5,387 nt of DNA from an uncultured Bacteroidales bacterium (GTDB taxonomy: Bacteria > Bacteroidota > Bacteroidia > Bacteroidales > UBA932): contig CAJOQW010000162.1 in NCBI GenBank assembly GCA_905236955.1, positions 1 to 5,387 on the forward strand, in the 5' to 3' direction. How positions within the stretch are numbered: position 1 is the first letter of the stretch; each line of letters begins with the position of its first letter. The position numbers were made by a program, and so were the translations under genes. Under the pieces are notes generated by a model. That model made no database searches and was not told the origin of the DNA. It worked only from the letters and a program-made list of their open reading frames with translations. Of this stretch, positions 1 through 5,387 are shown one piece after another.

Positions 1-63
1 CAGACAAGCAGGACTTAGGATCCTGTGTCGAAAGACGTGAGGGTTCGAACCCCTCCACCCGCA
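1..63 (+). tRNA. tRNA-Leu(UAG), 5' part outside the window
   Basis: This is the 3' portion of a class II tRNA; the acceptor 5' strand and most of the D arm lie before position 1. The anticodon stem pairs 9-13 with 21-25 around a seven-base loop (14-20), giving anticodon TAG at 16-18, which reads the leucine codon CUA. A long variable arm follows (stem 27-29 with 34-36, GAAA loop), as expected for tRNA-Leu. The T stem pairs 39-43 with 51-55 around TTCGAAC (44-50). The acceptor 3' strand is CACCCGC (56-62) and A63 is the discriminator base. The next bases are CTG, so CCA is not encoded and must be added after transcription. It is convergent with the operon to its right. Confidence 0.95.
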
Positions 64-73
64 CTGTCCATTA

Positions 74-113
74 CCGGGGGCTTTGCCGCCGTCCCGATGA
101 TTCTTGTCCCCGG
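74..113. repeat. Imperfectly supported inverted repeat between tRNA-Leu and the operon end
   Basis: The 75-base gap (64-138) between the tRNA and the last operon gene holds one inverted repeat: CCGGGG at 74-79 and CCCCGG at 108-113, separated by 28 bases. It sits where convergent transcripts should end. The loop is long and neither side is followed by a T-run, so it is not a clear intrinsic terminator. A TTTTT run does lie on the minus strand (123-127), shortly after the operon's last stop codon, but only a 4-base GAAC/GTTC stem precedes it. Factor-dependent termination or a chance repeat are both possible. Confidence 0.25.
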
Positions 114-138
114 CCTCGCGGATAAAAACGAACTGAAT

Positions 139-1248
139 CTAATATTGTTCCAGGATACGCTGCACGGCATCGGCCGGGTCGTCGGTGATGGACAGGTGCA
201 GATTCTGGAAGCGCCCGGTTTCCGAAAGGTGCTTCAGGAGCGGATGTATCGGCATCTGGCGGGTGTAGTATTCTTTTCCCAGGAAGACCATCGGGCTGGC
301 GCAGCCCAGGGTGCAGTAGTGGTTCTGCTCCGCGTCCTGGAAGATTTCCCTGACCGTACCGGCGGACCCCGGCGAAAAGATGATGCCTCCGAGGGGTATG
401 GAAATGATATGGTTCTCGCGCACGCTGTTGTCGAAGAACTTGGCTATATGCGTAGCGAAAGGGGTCGATGGCTCATGTCCGTAGAGCCATGTCGGGATGC
501 CAAGGCTGCGGTACCCTCCTTCCTGGGGGAACTTGCGTTTCACCTCGAAGGCGCTGGCCAGCCAGCCTTCGTCGCGGAACGTCGGAGCCTTGGCCAGGAT
601 TCCGAGGGCCTCCGACATTTCATCGTCGCTGCGCCCTGCCATCCATGCGCCGAAGTGCGTGGCCTCCATCGCTCCCGGACCTCCTCCCGAGACCATCAGG
701 CGGCCGTTTTCGGTAAGCCCCTTGGCGATGTCGGCGACTGTCCTGTAGTCCGATCCGGTCCTCTGCATGGAATGCCCGCCCATGATGGCCACTATCTTCC
801 TGCCGTCGAAATCCTCAAGGAAATCGCCCAGGGCATCGGACATGGAAAAATCATGGATGCTGCGGCAGAAAGTCTCCTTTATGTTGTCGCTGGCCTTACC
901 CTTGCTGATATAGTCTTCATAGACAACGGCATCGAATGTCTCTTTTTCACTCGAAGGCCTCGACTGGTCGAATCCGGAATAGAGTTCTTCAGGTGAATAC
1001 AACTTCGAGACGAATGGTTTGTATGGCAGGTCTATGTCGGGGAAAACCAGGCAGTCGGGAGATAACCTTTTCTGCATGGATTCGGGAATGCTGCAGCCCA
1101 GGAAACAACAATCCCGGAATTCCACACCCTCCACAAGATGTGGGGATGAAGTGAAATCCACGTTCTGGAAAGCGGTGTGGCGGTAGATCTTGCGCCCCTC
1201 GGACATCATCTCCGTGGACTCGATCTCCCTGTATGGCCTTCTGCTCAT
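139..1248 (-). CDS. LOG-family Rossmann-fold protein with extra N-terminal domain
   Basis: A 369-residue protein of the LOG/lysine-decarboxylase-like Rossmann family (COG1611 type). The family contains cytokinin-activating nucleoside-5'-monophosphate phosphoribohydrolases and other nucleotide-binding enzymes; the substrate here is unknown. The C-terminal two thirds show the fold: MGGHS at 156-160, SGGGPGAMEA at 187-196, and PGSAGTVRE at 293-301, the counterpart of the family's PGGxGTxxE signature with the final Glu (E301) kept but the second Gly replaced by Ser. The first 140 or so residues are an extra region with FLGC (49-52) and LYSPEELY (83-90), which I recall from similar-length actinobacterial proteins; it is absent from short plant-type LOGs. 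It is the last operon gene, starting 3 bases after the DAHP synthase stop, with a GGAAGGG Shine-Dalgarno match in that gene's end. This supports the ATG at 1248 over the internal MM at residues 14-15. Family assignment is firm; function is not. Confidence 0.88.
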   Translation of the reverse strand: MSRRPYREIESTEMMSEGRKIYRHTAFQNVDFTSSPHLVEGVEFRDCCFLGCSIPESMQKRLSPDCLVFPDIDLPYKPFVSKLYSPEELYSGFDQSRPSSEKETFDAVVYEDYISKGKASDNIKETFCRSIHDFSMSDALGDFLEDFDGRKIVAIMGGHSMQRTGSDYRTVADIAKGLTENGRLMVSGGGPGAMEATHFGAWMAGRSDDEMSEALGILAKAPTFRDEGWLASAFEVKRKFPQEGGYRSLGIPTWLYGHEPSTPFATHIAKFFDNSVRENHIISIPLGGIIFSPGSAGTVREIFQDAEQNHYCTLGCASPMVFLGKEYYTRQMPIHPLLKHLSETGRFQNLHLSITDDPADAVQRILEQY

Positions 1249-1251
1249 ACG

Positions 1252-2343
1252 TTACCCTTCCAGTATCTTGTTCTGGGCGTCTACCGATGCTTCGTGGATG
1301 GCGGTGAATACAGCCGTCACGAATTCTTCGGAAAGACCGTATTCCCGACCTTTCCCTATCATGGAGGACAGGATGGAGTCCCAGCGGGAAGCCTGCACGA
1401 TAGCGATGTTGTGGGCCTTCTTGAACCCTCCTATCTTTTTCGAAATATCCATGCGGGACTTCAGCAATTCCAGAAGATTCTCGTCGATGACGTCTATCTG
1501 GGTGCGCAACTGTCCGATACTGTCGTTGTACTCCTTGTCGTCGGTACTCTTCCTTCGGACGGTCAGGCTCTCCAGCATCTTGCGCAGGTCTTCCGGCACA
1601 AGTTGCTGGGATGCGTCGCTGAGAGCGCATGAGGGGTCGCAGTGCGATTCCACCATCAGCCCGTCAAAACCCAGGTCCATAGCTCTCTGGGAAAGGGGCT
1701 GCACATATTTCCTGGCTCCTCCCATGTGGCTGGGATCGGCGAAAACGGGCAGTTCGGGATACCGGGTGCGGAGTTCCACTGCGAACTGCCACAAGGGATT
1801 GTTCCTATACGGGATCTTTTCGGAGGTTGAAAAACCGCGGTGTATGACGCCAAGTTTTTTCACGCCGGCCCTGTTGAGCCTTTCGAGGGCCCCGATCCAC
1901 AGGTCTATGTCCGGATTGACAGGGTTCTTCACCAGGACAGGAATGTCGGTGTCCTGCAGGGCGTCCGCTATCTCCTGCACGAGGAAGGGGTTCGCGGTGG
2001 TGCGGGCGCCTATCCATACCATGTCGATGCCGTATTTTATGCACTCGAAGACATGCTTCTCGCTTGCGACTTCGGTGCACACCTTCATCCCGAATTCTTC
2101 TTTCACCTTGCGGAGCCATTTGAGCCCCTGCGTTCCTACTCCTTCGAAGGATCCCGGATGGGTGCGGGGCTTCCATATCCCCGCCCTGTACACGTGTATG
2201 CCGAATTCGTGCAGCCCCTTGGCAGTCATCATGACCTGCAGCTCGGATTCCGCGCTGCAGGGGCCTGCTATGACGAGGGGCGGAATGCTTTCGTCGAAGA
2301 ATCCCCACTTCGAAACGGGTATGATGTCAAGATTTCGATCCAT
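1252..2343 (-). CDS. aroF: Bifunctional 3-deoxy-7-phosphoheptulonate synthase / chorismate mutase (AroQ)
   Basis: A 363-residue cytoplasmic enzyme joining the first shikimate step (phosphoenolpyruvate plus erythrose 4-phosphate to DAHP) with chorismate mutase (chorismate to prephenate). Residues 1 to about 262 are a type I-beta (KDO8P synthase-like) DAHP synthase: GPCSAES 27-33, YRAGIWKPRT 52-61, IGART 111-115, KNP 139-141, H168, DPSHMGG 203-209, VESH 231-234 and SDASQQL 242-248. Residues 271-360 are an AroQ mutase. Residues matching E. coli mutase R11, R28, K39, R51, S84 and Q88 are R280, R297, K308, R320, S353 and Q357; the positions matching D48 and E52 are Q317 and W321. A C-terminal mutase on this synthase is characterised in Prevotella nigrescens, where prephenate inhibits the synthase; similar feedback is inferred here. 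The ATG lies 1 base after the tyrA stop, with little Shine-Dalgarno. Symbol use varies (aroF, aroA, aroG). Confidence 0.96.
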   Translation of the reverse strand: MDRNLDIIPVSKWGFFDESIPPLVIAGPCSAESELQVMMTAKGLHEFGIHVYRAGIWKPRTHPGSFEGVGTQGLKWLRKVKEEFGMKVCTEVASEKHVFECIKYGIDMVWIGARTTANPFLVQEIADALQDTDIPVLVKNPVNPDIDLWIGALERLNRAGVKKLGVIHRGFSTSEKIPYRNNPLWQFAVELRTRYPELPVFADPSHMGGARKYVQPLSQRAMDLGFDGLMVESHCDPSCALSDASQQLVPEDLRKMLESLTVRRKSTDDKEYNDSIGQLRTQIDVIDENLLELLKSRMDISKKIGGFKKAHNIAIVQASRWDSILSSMIGKGREYGLSEEFVTAVFTAIHEASVDAQNKILEG

Positions 2344-2344
2344 A

Positions 2345-3208
2345 TTATCTGATTATTTTCTTTATCCTGTTGGCCTCGTGGATGAGGGATTCGATCCGCT
2401 CTTCGTCGAAATCGGCGATGGCGTCGCGGAATTCCTTCATCCTCTCGAGGTAGGTGTCTATCGCACGGAGCACGTTGTCCCTGTTCTGTGTTAGTATGGG
2501 TACCCACATGTCGGAGGAACTCTTTGCCAGGCGTACTGTCGAGGAAAAACCCCCGGACGCCAGGTCGAAGATGTGCTTTTCATCCTTTTCTTTCTCCAGC
2601 ACGGTGAGGGCCAGAGCGAAAGACGTTACATGCGAAATGTGTGAAACATAGGCGGTGTGCATGTCGTGCTGGTCCGCCGGCATGTATATCGGCCTCATGT
2701 TCAGGCAGTCATAGAGCTCTTCGATGGTCTTGAGCGCCCAGGGGTCGGATTCTTCGGCGTTTGCGAAGATGCAGGCGCGGCCGTCGAAAAGATTGGGCTC
2801 GGCCGCCCACGGACCCGAGTACTCGGTACCCGCCATGGGATGCGTGGCCACATACTGTCCGCGGCAGGGGTGGTAATGCGCCCCCCTTACGATCTGGCTT
2901 TTCGTGGAGCAGGTGTCCATGACTATCTTCCGGTCGTATGCGCTTTCGTGCGCGAACATGTCCAGGACTCTGGAAAGCATCGTGACCGCCGCACCTGCCG
3001 GTATGGCGAGTACGACTATGTCGCTTTTTGCCACGCAGTCTTCAATCCCGGTCATTTCGTCGGCCAGGCCTATCTTGAGCGCAGCGGCGGCGTTGAGCGG
3101 GTCGGAATCCACCCCTACTATCTTCGAGGCGAATCCGCGCCGCTTGAGGTCGATGGCCATCGAACCGCCGATGAGGCCGAGGCCTATGATTCCGACAGTC
3201 CTCGTCAT
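2345..3208 (-). CDS. tyrA: Prephenate dehydrogenase
   Basis: A 287-residue cytoplasmic enzyme that oxidatively decarboxylates prephenate to 4-hydroxyphenylpyruvate, the tyrosine precursor. The N-terminal Rossmann domain has GLGLIGGS at 9-16, and an acidic residue after the second strand (VGVDSD, 32-36) suggests NAD+ rather than NADP+. Catalytic-site motifs are HPMAGTE (123-129), SHISH (189-193) and the Arg in STVRLAKS (R226). H123, H193 and R226 are spaced exactly like H147, H217 and R250 of Aquifex aeolicus TyrA. The protein ends after the helical dimerisation domain: there is no ACT domain and no fused chorismate mutase. The mutase is instead on the next gene's product. The ATG overlaps the aminotransferase stop as ATGA, and AAGGA lies about 6 bases upstream. 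Use of arogenate instead of prephenate cannot be excluded from sequence. Confidence 0.95.
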   Translation of the reverse strand: MTRTVGIIGLGLIGGSMAIDLKRRGFASKIVGVDSDPLNAAAALKIGLADEMTGIEDCVAKSDIVVLAIPAGAAVTMLSRVLDMFAHESAYDRKIVMDTCSTKSQIVRGAHYHPCRGQYVATHPMAGTEYSGPWAAEPNLFDGRACIFANAEESDPWALKTIEELYDCLNMRPIYMPADQHDMHTAYVSHISHVTSFALALTVLEKEKDEKHIFDLASGGFSSTVRLAKSSSDMWVPILTQNRDNVLRAIDTYLERMKEFRDAIADFDEERIESLIHEANRIKKIIR

Positions 3209-4413
3209 AGTATTTCCTTTATTTTGGCGTAGGCCTGCTTGAGTACCGGGACGGTGGCGCAGAGGGAAACCCTCACGTAGTCCTTGCCGTTCTTGCCGAA
3301 GACGATGCCCGGGGTCATGAACACGCCTGCCCTGTAAAGCAGGGTGTCGCTCATCTTCTCGCCTATGGTCCTGCCGTCGTCAGGAAGGCCGGCGATGAGC
3401 GGATTCTCCGCCGACACCCTTCCCCAGAGGAACAGCCCTGAGGATTTTGCGGGATATTTTACCCCCAGAAGGTCGAAGATCCTGGCTGCCTCGATCTGCC
3501 TGAGTTCATATTCGGCATTTAGCCTGGTGAACCATTCATCCCCCTGGGCGATAGCCTCCACACCAGCCATCTGCATGGCCTTGAACATGCCGGAGTCCAT
3601 CTGGCTCTTCACCTTCAGCACCTGCGCCACTATCTCGGCGGCGCCGGCCACCATGCCGATGCGCCACCCGGACATGTTGTGGGCCTTGCTGAGGGAATTC
3701 AGTTCCAGCGCGCATTCTTTGGCCCCTTCCGCGGCGAGGATCGAGCAAGGATGCGGATTGAGGATGAAGGAATAAGGATTGTCGTTGACAACCAGGATAT
3801 TGTGTTTCATCGCGAAATCTACTATCCGCTGATAAAGTTCCGGTGTGGCGGCAGCTCCGGTGGGCATGTTGGGGTAATTCGTCCACATGAGCTTCACCCC
3901 TTCCAGGTCCATCCTTTCGAGCTGGTCGAAATCGGGGAGGAAACCGTTCTCCTCCGTAAGGTCATAGGTCACCACTTCGGCGTCGGCAAGGCGGGCGGAA
4001 GTGATATAGGTGGGATAGCCAGGGTCGGGAACGAGCACCTTCTCGCCCGGATTCAAGTATGCAAGTGAGATGAGCAATATGCCTTCCTTGGAGCCCACGA
4101 GCGGCTGGATTTCCCCGACAGGATCGAGGGTGACTCCGTAATACCTTGAATACCAGGAGGCGAAAGCCTCCCTGAGGGCGGGAAGCCCTGTGTAGTTCTG
4201 ATATACGTGACTGCCCGGTTCACCTGCCACTTCACAGAGTTTGTCGATGGCCGGCTGCGGCGGCATCCTGTCGGGAGCGCCGATGCCGAGGCTGATTATC
4301 TTGTCTTTTCCCTGGGCTAGCCTTTCGGCGTTCATGGCGTCGAGCTGCCTGTTCTTCCTTGAGAAGTAATACTCCTGGACGTGTTCCGTCCTTCTGGCTG
4401 GTTTTATGGTCAT
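3205..4413 (-). CDS. Class I/II PLP-dependent aminotransferase, probably for aromatic ketoacids
   Basis: A 402-residue fold-type I aminotransferase. The Schiff-base lysine is K243 in SLSKAHNMSGWRIG, with R251 in the phosphate-binding part. The pyridine-nitrogen Asp and PLP-hydroxyl Tyr are D211 and Y214 in NDNPY. GSKEG (107-111) is the phosphate-cup region, and R381 in YVRVSLC should bind the substrate carboxylate. In NYPNMPTG (179-186) the residue just before PTG is Met where most relatives have the PLP-contacting Asn. The start chosen is the ATG at 4413, which overlaps the pheA stop as ATGA; an in-frame TTG at 4446 would add 11 residues and overlap pheA by 37 bases, so it is unlikely. Lying between pheA and tyrA, it most likely aminates phenylpyruvate and 4-hydroxyphenylpyruvate, or possibly prephenate. 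Sequence also resembles LL-diaminopimelate and alanine aminotransferase relatives, so substrate is an inference from context. Confidence 0.93.
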   Translation of the reverse strand: MTIKPARRTEHVQEYYFSRKNRQLDAMNAERLAQGKDKIISLGIGAPDRMPPQPAIDKLCEVAGEPGSHVYQNYTGLPALREAFASWYSRYYGVTLDPVGEIQPLVGSKEGILLISLAYLNPGEKVLVPDPGYPTYITSARLADAEVVTYDLTEENGFLPDFDQLERMDLEGVKLMWTNYPNMPTGAAATPELYQRIVDFAMKHNILVVNDNPYSFILNPHPCSILAAEGAKECALELNSLSKAHNMSGWRIGMVAGAAEIVAQVLKVKSQMDSGMFKAMQMAGVEAIAQGDEWFTRLNAEYELRQIEAARIFDLLGVKYPAKSSGLFLWGRVSAENPLIAGLPDDGRTIGEKMSDTLLYRAGVFMTPGIVFGKNGKDYVRVSLCATVPVLKQAYAKIKEIL

Positions 4414-5270
4414 TTTCTTGAGATATGGTTTTCTGTTTCGAAGCAATGGTATTCCCCGAGGATGTCAAGGTCTTCCATGAGCGGCTTGACGGCCTTGAGA
4501 GCCTGGCGGTAGCGGTTGTAAGCGCCGAATCTGATGTCGGCGTAAAAGAAGTATTGCCATTCCTTCCCCGGAATTGGGAGGGACTGGATCCTGGTGAGGT
4601 TCATGTCGTAGAAAGACAATATGGTGAGCACCTGGGCGAGGGATCCGGGCTTGTGGGGGAGGGTGAAGCAGAGGCTGGCCTTGTTGACGTCTTTCCTGGG
4701 GATGTCCAGGGAATCGTCCAGTATGAGGAATCTCGTGAAATTCTGCTTGTAAGTCTCGATGCTGGATGCCAGAATCTCGAGTCCGTTCTGCCTGGCCGCC
4801 AGTTCCGAAGCCACGGCGCCCACTCCCATGATACCGCCGCGGGCTATGTCGGTGGCGCTTTTGGCCGTATCTTCCGACTCCACCATGGTGATCCATGGAC
4901 ATTCCTTCTGGAAGAATCGGCGAGTCTGGTTGATGGCCATATAGTGTGTGCGCACCTCGCGAATGTCTTCGATCCTCTGCCCCGGCAACGCCATGAGGTT
5001 CTGGTGGATGGGGATGTAGATCTCTCCCTTTATCTTGATGGCATTATCCCTCAGGAGTTCGAAATTGGGGATGAGGCCGCCTGAGATGGTGTTCTCTATC
5101 GCCATTACCGCGGCATCCGCCCGCCCTTCGGCCATGGCGGTGAACATGCCCGCGAAGGTGGGACATTCGACTATCGACACCTCTTCGCCTGCAGCCTCGT
5201 AGAACAGCCTTCCCGCCTCTTCGTGGAAGCATCCCCTGTAACCTTGTACGGCAAGCCTTTTCATGGGCAT
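4410..5270 (-). CDS. pheA: Prephenate dehydratase with C-terminal ACT domain
   Basis: A 286-residue monofunctional enzyme converting prephenate to phenylpyruvate, the last step before phenylalanine transamination. The catalytic part (about 3-185) has the opening KRLAVQGYRGCFHEEA, IENT (58-61), THYMA (108-112), DTAKSAT (134-140) and NFTRFL (177-182), whose Thr-Arg-Phe is the dehydratase hallmark. The ACT domain follows (about 198-278), with KPGSLAQVL (207-215) in place of the usual GALV region and LTRIQSLP (225-232) in place of the ESRP phenylalanine-binding motif. There is no fused chorismate mutase, unlike E. coli PheA. Two ATGs are possible, at 5270 (MPMK) and 5264 (MK). The second fits the usual family start and overlaps the stop of a leader ORF as ATGA; neither has a clear Shine-Dalgarno. 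First gene of the operon in this window; its stop overlaps the aminotransferase start. Confidence 0.95.
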   Translation of the reverse strand: MPMKRLAVQGYRGCFHEEAGRLFYEAAGEEVSIVECPTFAGMFTAMAEGRADAAVMAIENTISGGLIPNFELLRDNAIKIKGEIYIPIHQNLMALPGQRIEDIREVRTHYMAINQTRRFFQKECPWITMVESEDTAKSATDIARGGIMGVGAVASELAARQNGLEILASSIETYKQNFTRFLILDDSLDIPRKDVNKASLCFTLPHKPGSLAQVLTILSFYDMNLTRIQSLPIPGKEWQYFFYADIRFGAYNRYRQALKAVKPLMEDLDILGEYHCFETENHISRK

Positions 5271-5323
5271 ACACTACTCAATTTAAAAAGGGCCGTCCGA
5301 TATCCGGACGGCCCTGTGTTCAT
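5261..5323 (-). CDS. Possible 20-residue leader peptide through the terminator
   Basis: An ATG at 5323 follows AGGA with a 6-base spacing (5333-5330), one of the better Shine-Dalgarno matches in the window. It opens a 20-codon frame (MNTGPSGYRTALFKLSSVCP) that runs through the hairpin and T-run, and its TGA overlaps the second pheA ATG (5264) as ATGA. The hairpin begins nine bases after this ATG, so an initiating ribosome would block it. A nine-codon frame (MPAYSQERI, 5349-5320) lies just upstream and its stop overlaps this ATG as ATGA. Neither is rich in Phe or Tyr codons, unlike enteric pheL. Coding status is unproven; such short frames also arise by chance. Confidence 0.2.
   Translation of the reverse strand: MNTGPSGYRTALFKLSSVCP
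5285..5314 (-). terminator. Strong intrinsic terminator or attenuator hairpin just before pheA
   Basis: On the minus strand GGGCCGTCCG (5314-5305) pairs perfectly with CGGACGGCCC (5299-5290) around a five-base loop, and A5315-T5289 can extend the stem. TTTTT follows (5289-5285). This is a textbook Rho-independent terminator for minus-strand transcription. The plus-strand side has no T-run, so it is one-directional. The T-run ends about 14 bases before the first pheA ATG, too little room for a promoter. Either it regulates read-through into the operon, or it ends a gene beyond the right edge and the operon relies on read-through. Confidence 0.85.
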
Positions 5324-5361
5324 ATCCTTTCCTGTGAATATGCTGGCATACACTCGTCCGG
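5304..5361 (-). promoter_or_regulatory. Candidate antiterminator pairing in the pheA leader
   Basis: The minus-strand segment CCGGACG (5361-5355) is exactly complementary to CGTCCGG (5310-5304), which includes most of the terminator's 5' arm. Pairing these 7 bases, all but two of them G-C, would keep the terminator hairpin from forming. Between them is a smaller hairpin, TATG-CCAG-CATA (5350-5339), extendable by GTG/CAC across a two-base bulge, which could bring the two strands together. The alternative structures are seen in the sequence; that they control the operon is inference. The terminator helix is longer, so some signal would have to favour the antiterminator. Confidence 0.35.
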
Positions 5362-5387
5362 TCTATTGTCTTGTGCGATAATAGAAA

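Noticed and set aside
1..63. tRNA-Leu 3' end as a phage or island attachment site
   Set aside because: No integrase, direct repeat of the tRNA end or foreign-looking sequence is seen nearby; the adjacent genes are core metabolism.
64..138. Intrinsic terminator for either converging transcript
   Set aside because: The 6-base inverted repeat has a 28-base loop and no T-run on either side, and the minus-strand TTTTT has only a 4-base stem before it.
25..996. Plus-strand open frame of 323 codons overlapping the tRNA and the LOG gene
   Set aside because: It starts inside the tRNA and runs antisense to a conserved gene; no family motif is visible.
989..1630. Minus-strand frame of 213 codons overlapping the LOG and DAHP synthase genes
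   Set aside because: It is the out-of-frame reading of two well-supported genes; the Arg- and Pro-rich product is typical of a frame shadow.
1190..2494. Plus-strand open frame of 434 codons opposite the DAHP synthase/mutase gene
   Set aside because: Its translation shows no recognisable domain and is rich in Ser and Arg, as expected for an antisense shadow of a G+C-rich gene. The minus strand encodes a clearly conserved enzyme over the same bases.
5285..5315. Hairpin as a bidirectional terminator
   Set aside because: Only the minus-strand side carries a T-run; the plus-strand side continues GTGTTCATATCC.
1..5387. CRISPR array, insertion sequence or toxin-antitoxin module
   Set aside because: No spaced direct repeats, transposase-like proteins or terminal inverted repeats are present; nearly every base is in the operon, tRNA or leader.

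Overview
The window carries one compact minus-strand operon for phenylalanine and tyrosine biosynthesis, followed by a convergent, partly cut tRNA gene. By family resemblance it comes from the Bacteroidota, probably order Bacteroidales. The main clue is a DAHP synthase with a C-terminal AroQ chorismate mutase, sitting next to free-standing pheA and tyrA and a class I/II aminotransferase. Weak or absent Shine-Dalgarno sites at several starts and a tRNA without an encoded CCA end also fit. G+C looks mid-50s percent by eye, which would suit an Alistipes-like or uncultured Bacteroidales genome; the genus is a guess.

Layout, in order of minus-strand transcription (right to left): a leader of about 115 bases at the right edge (5271-5387) with a strong hairpin plus T-run only about 14 bases before pheA; pheA, prephenate dehydratase with ACT domain; a PLP aminotransferase; tyrA, prephenate dehydrogenase; a bifunctional DAHP synthase/chorismate mutase; and a LOG-family Rossmann protein. 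The junctions are a 4-base ATGA overlap, a second ATGA overlap, a 1-base gap and a 3-base gap, so this is almost certainly one transcript with coupled translation. To the left, a 75-base gap with no convincing terminator separates the operon from the 3' part of a tRNA-Leu(UAG) on the plus strand.

The genes work together as follows. The DAHP synthase domain commits carbon to the shikimate pathway, and its fused mutase converts chorismate to prephenate. PheA takes prephenate to phenylpyruvate and TyrA takes it to 4-hydroxyphenylpyruvate. The aminotransferase is well placed to aminate both ketoacids. The role of the terminal LOG-family protein is unknown.

The most interesting point is the leader. 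The T-run of a textbook intrinsic terminator lies so close to pheA that no promoter fits between them, and an upstream 7-base segment (5355-5361) is exactly complementary to the hairpin's 5' arm. Two tiny ORFs chained by ATGA overlaps run through the leader into pheA. Together these suggest transcription attenuation of the operon, though the hairpin could also simply end a gene beyond the window edge. Otherwise the enzymes are recognisable members of known families, with a few residue changes worth checking.
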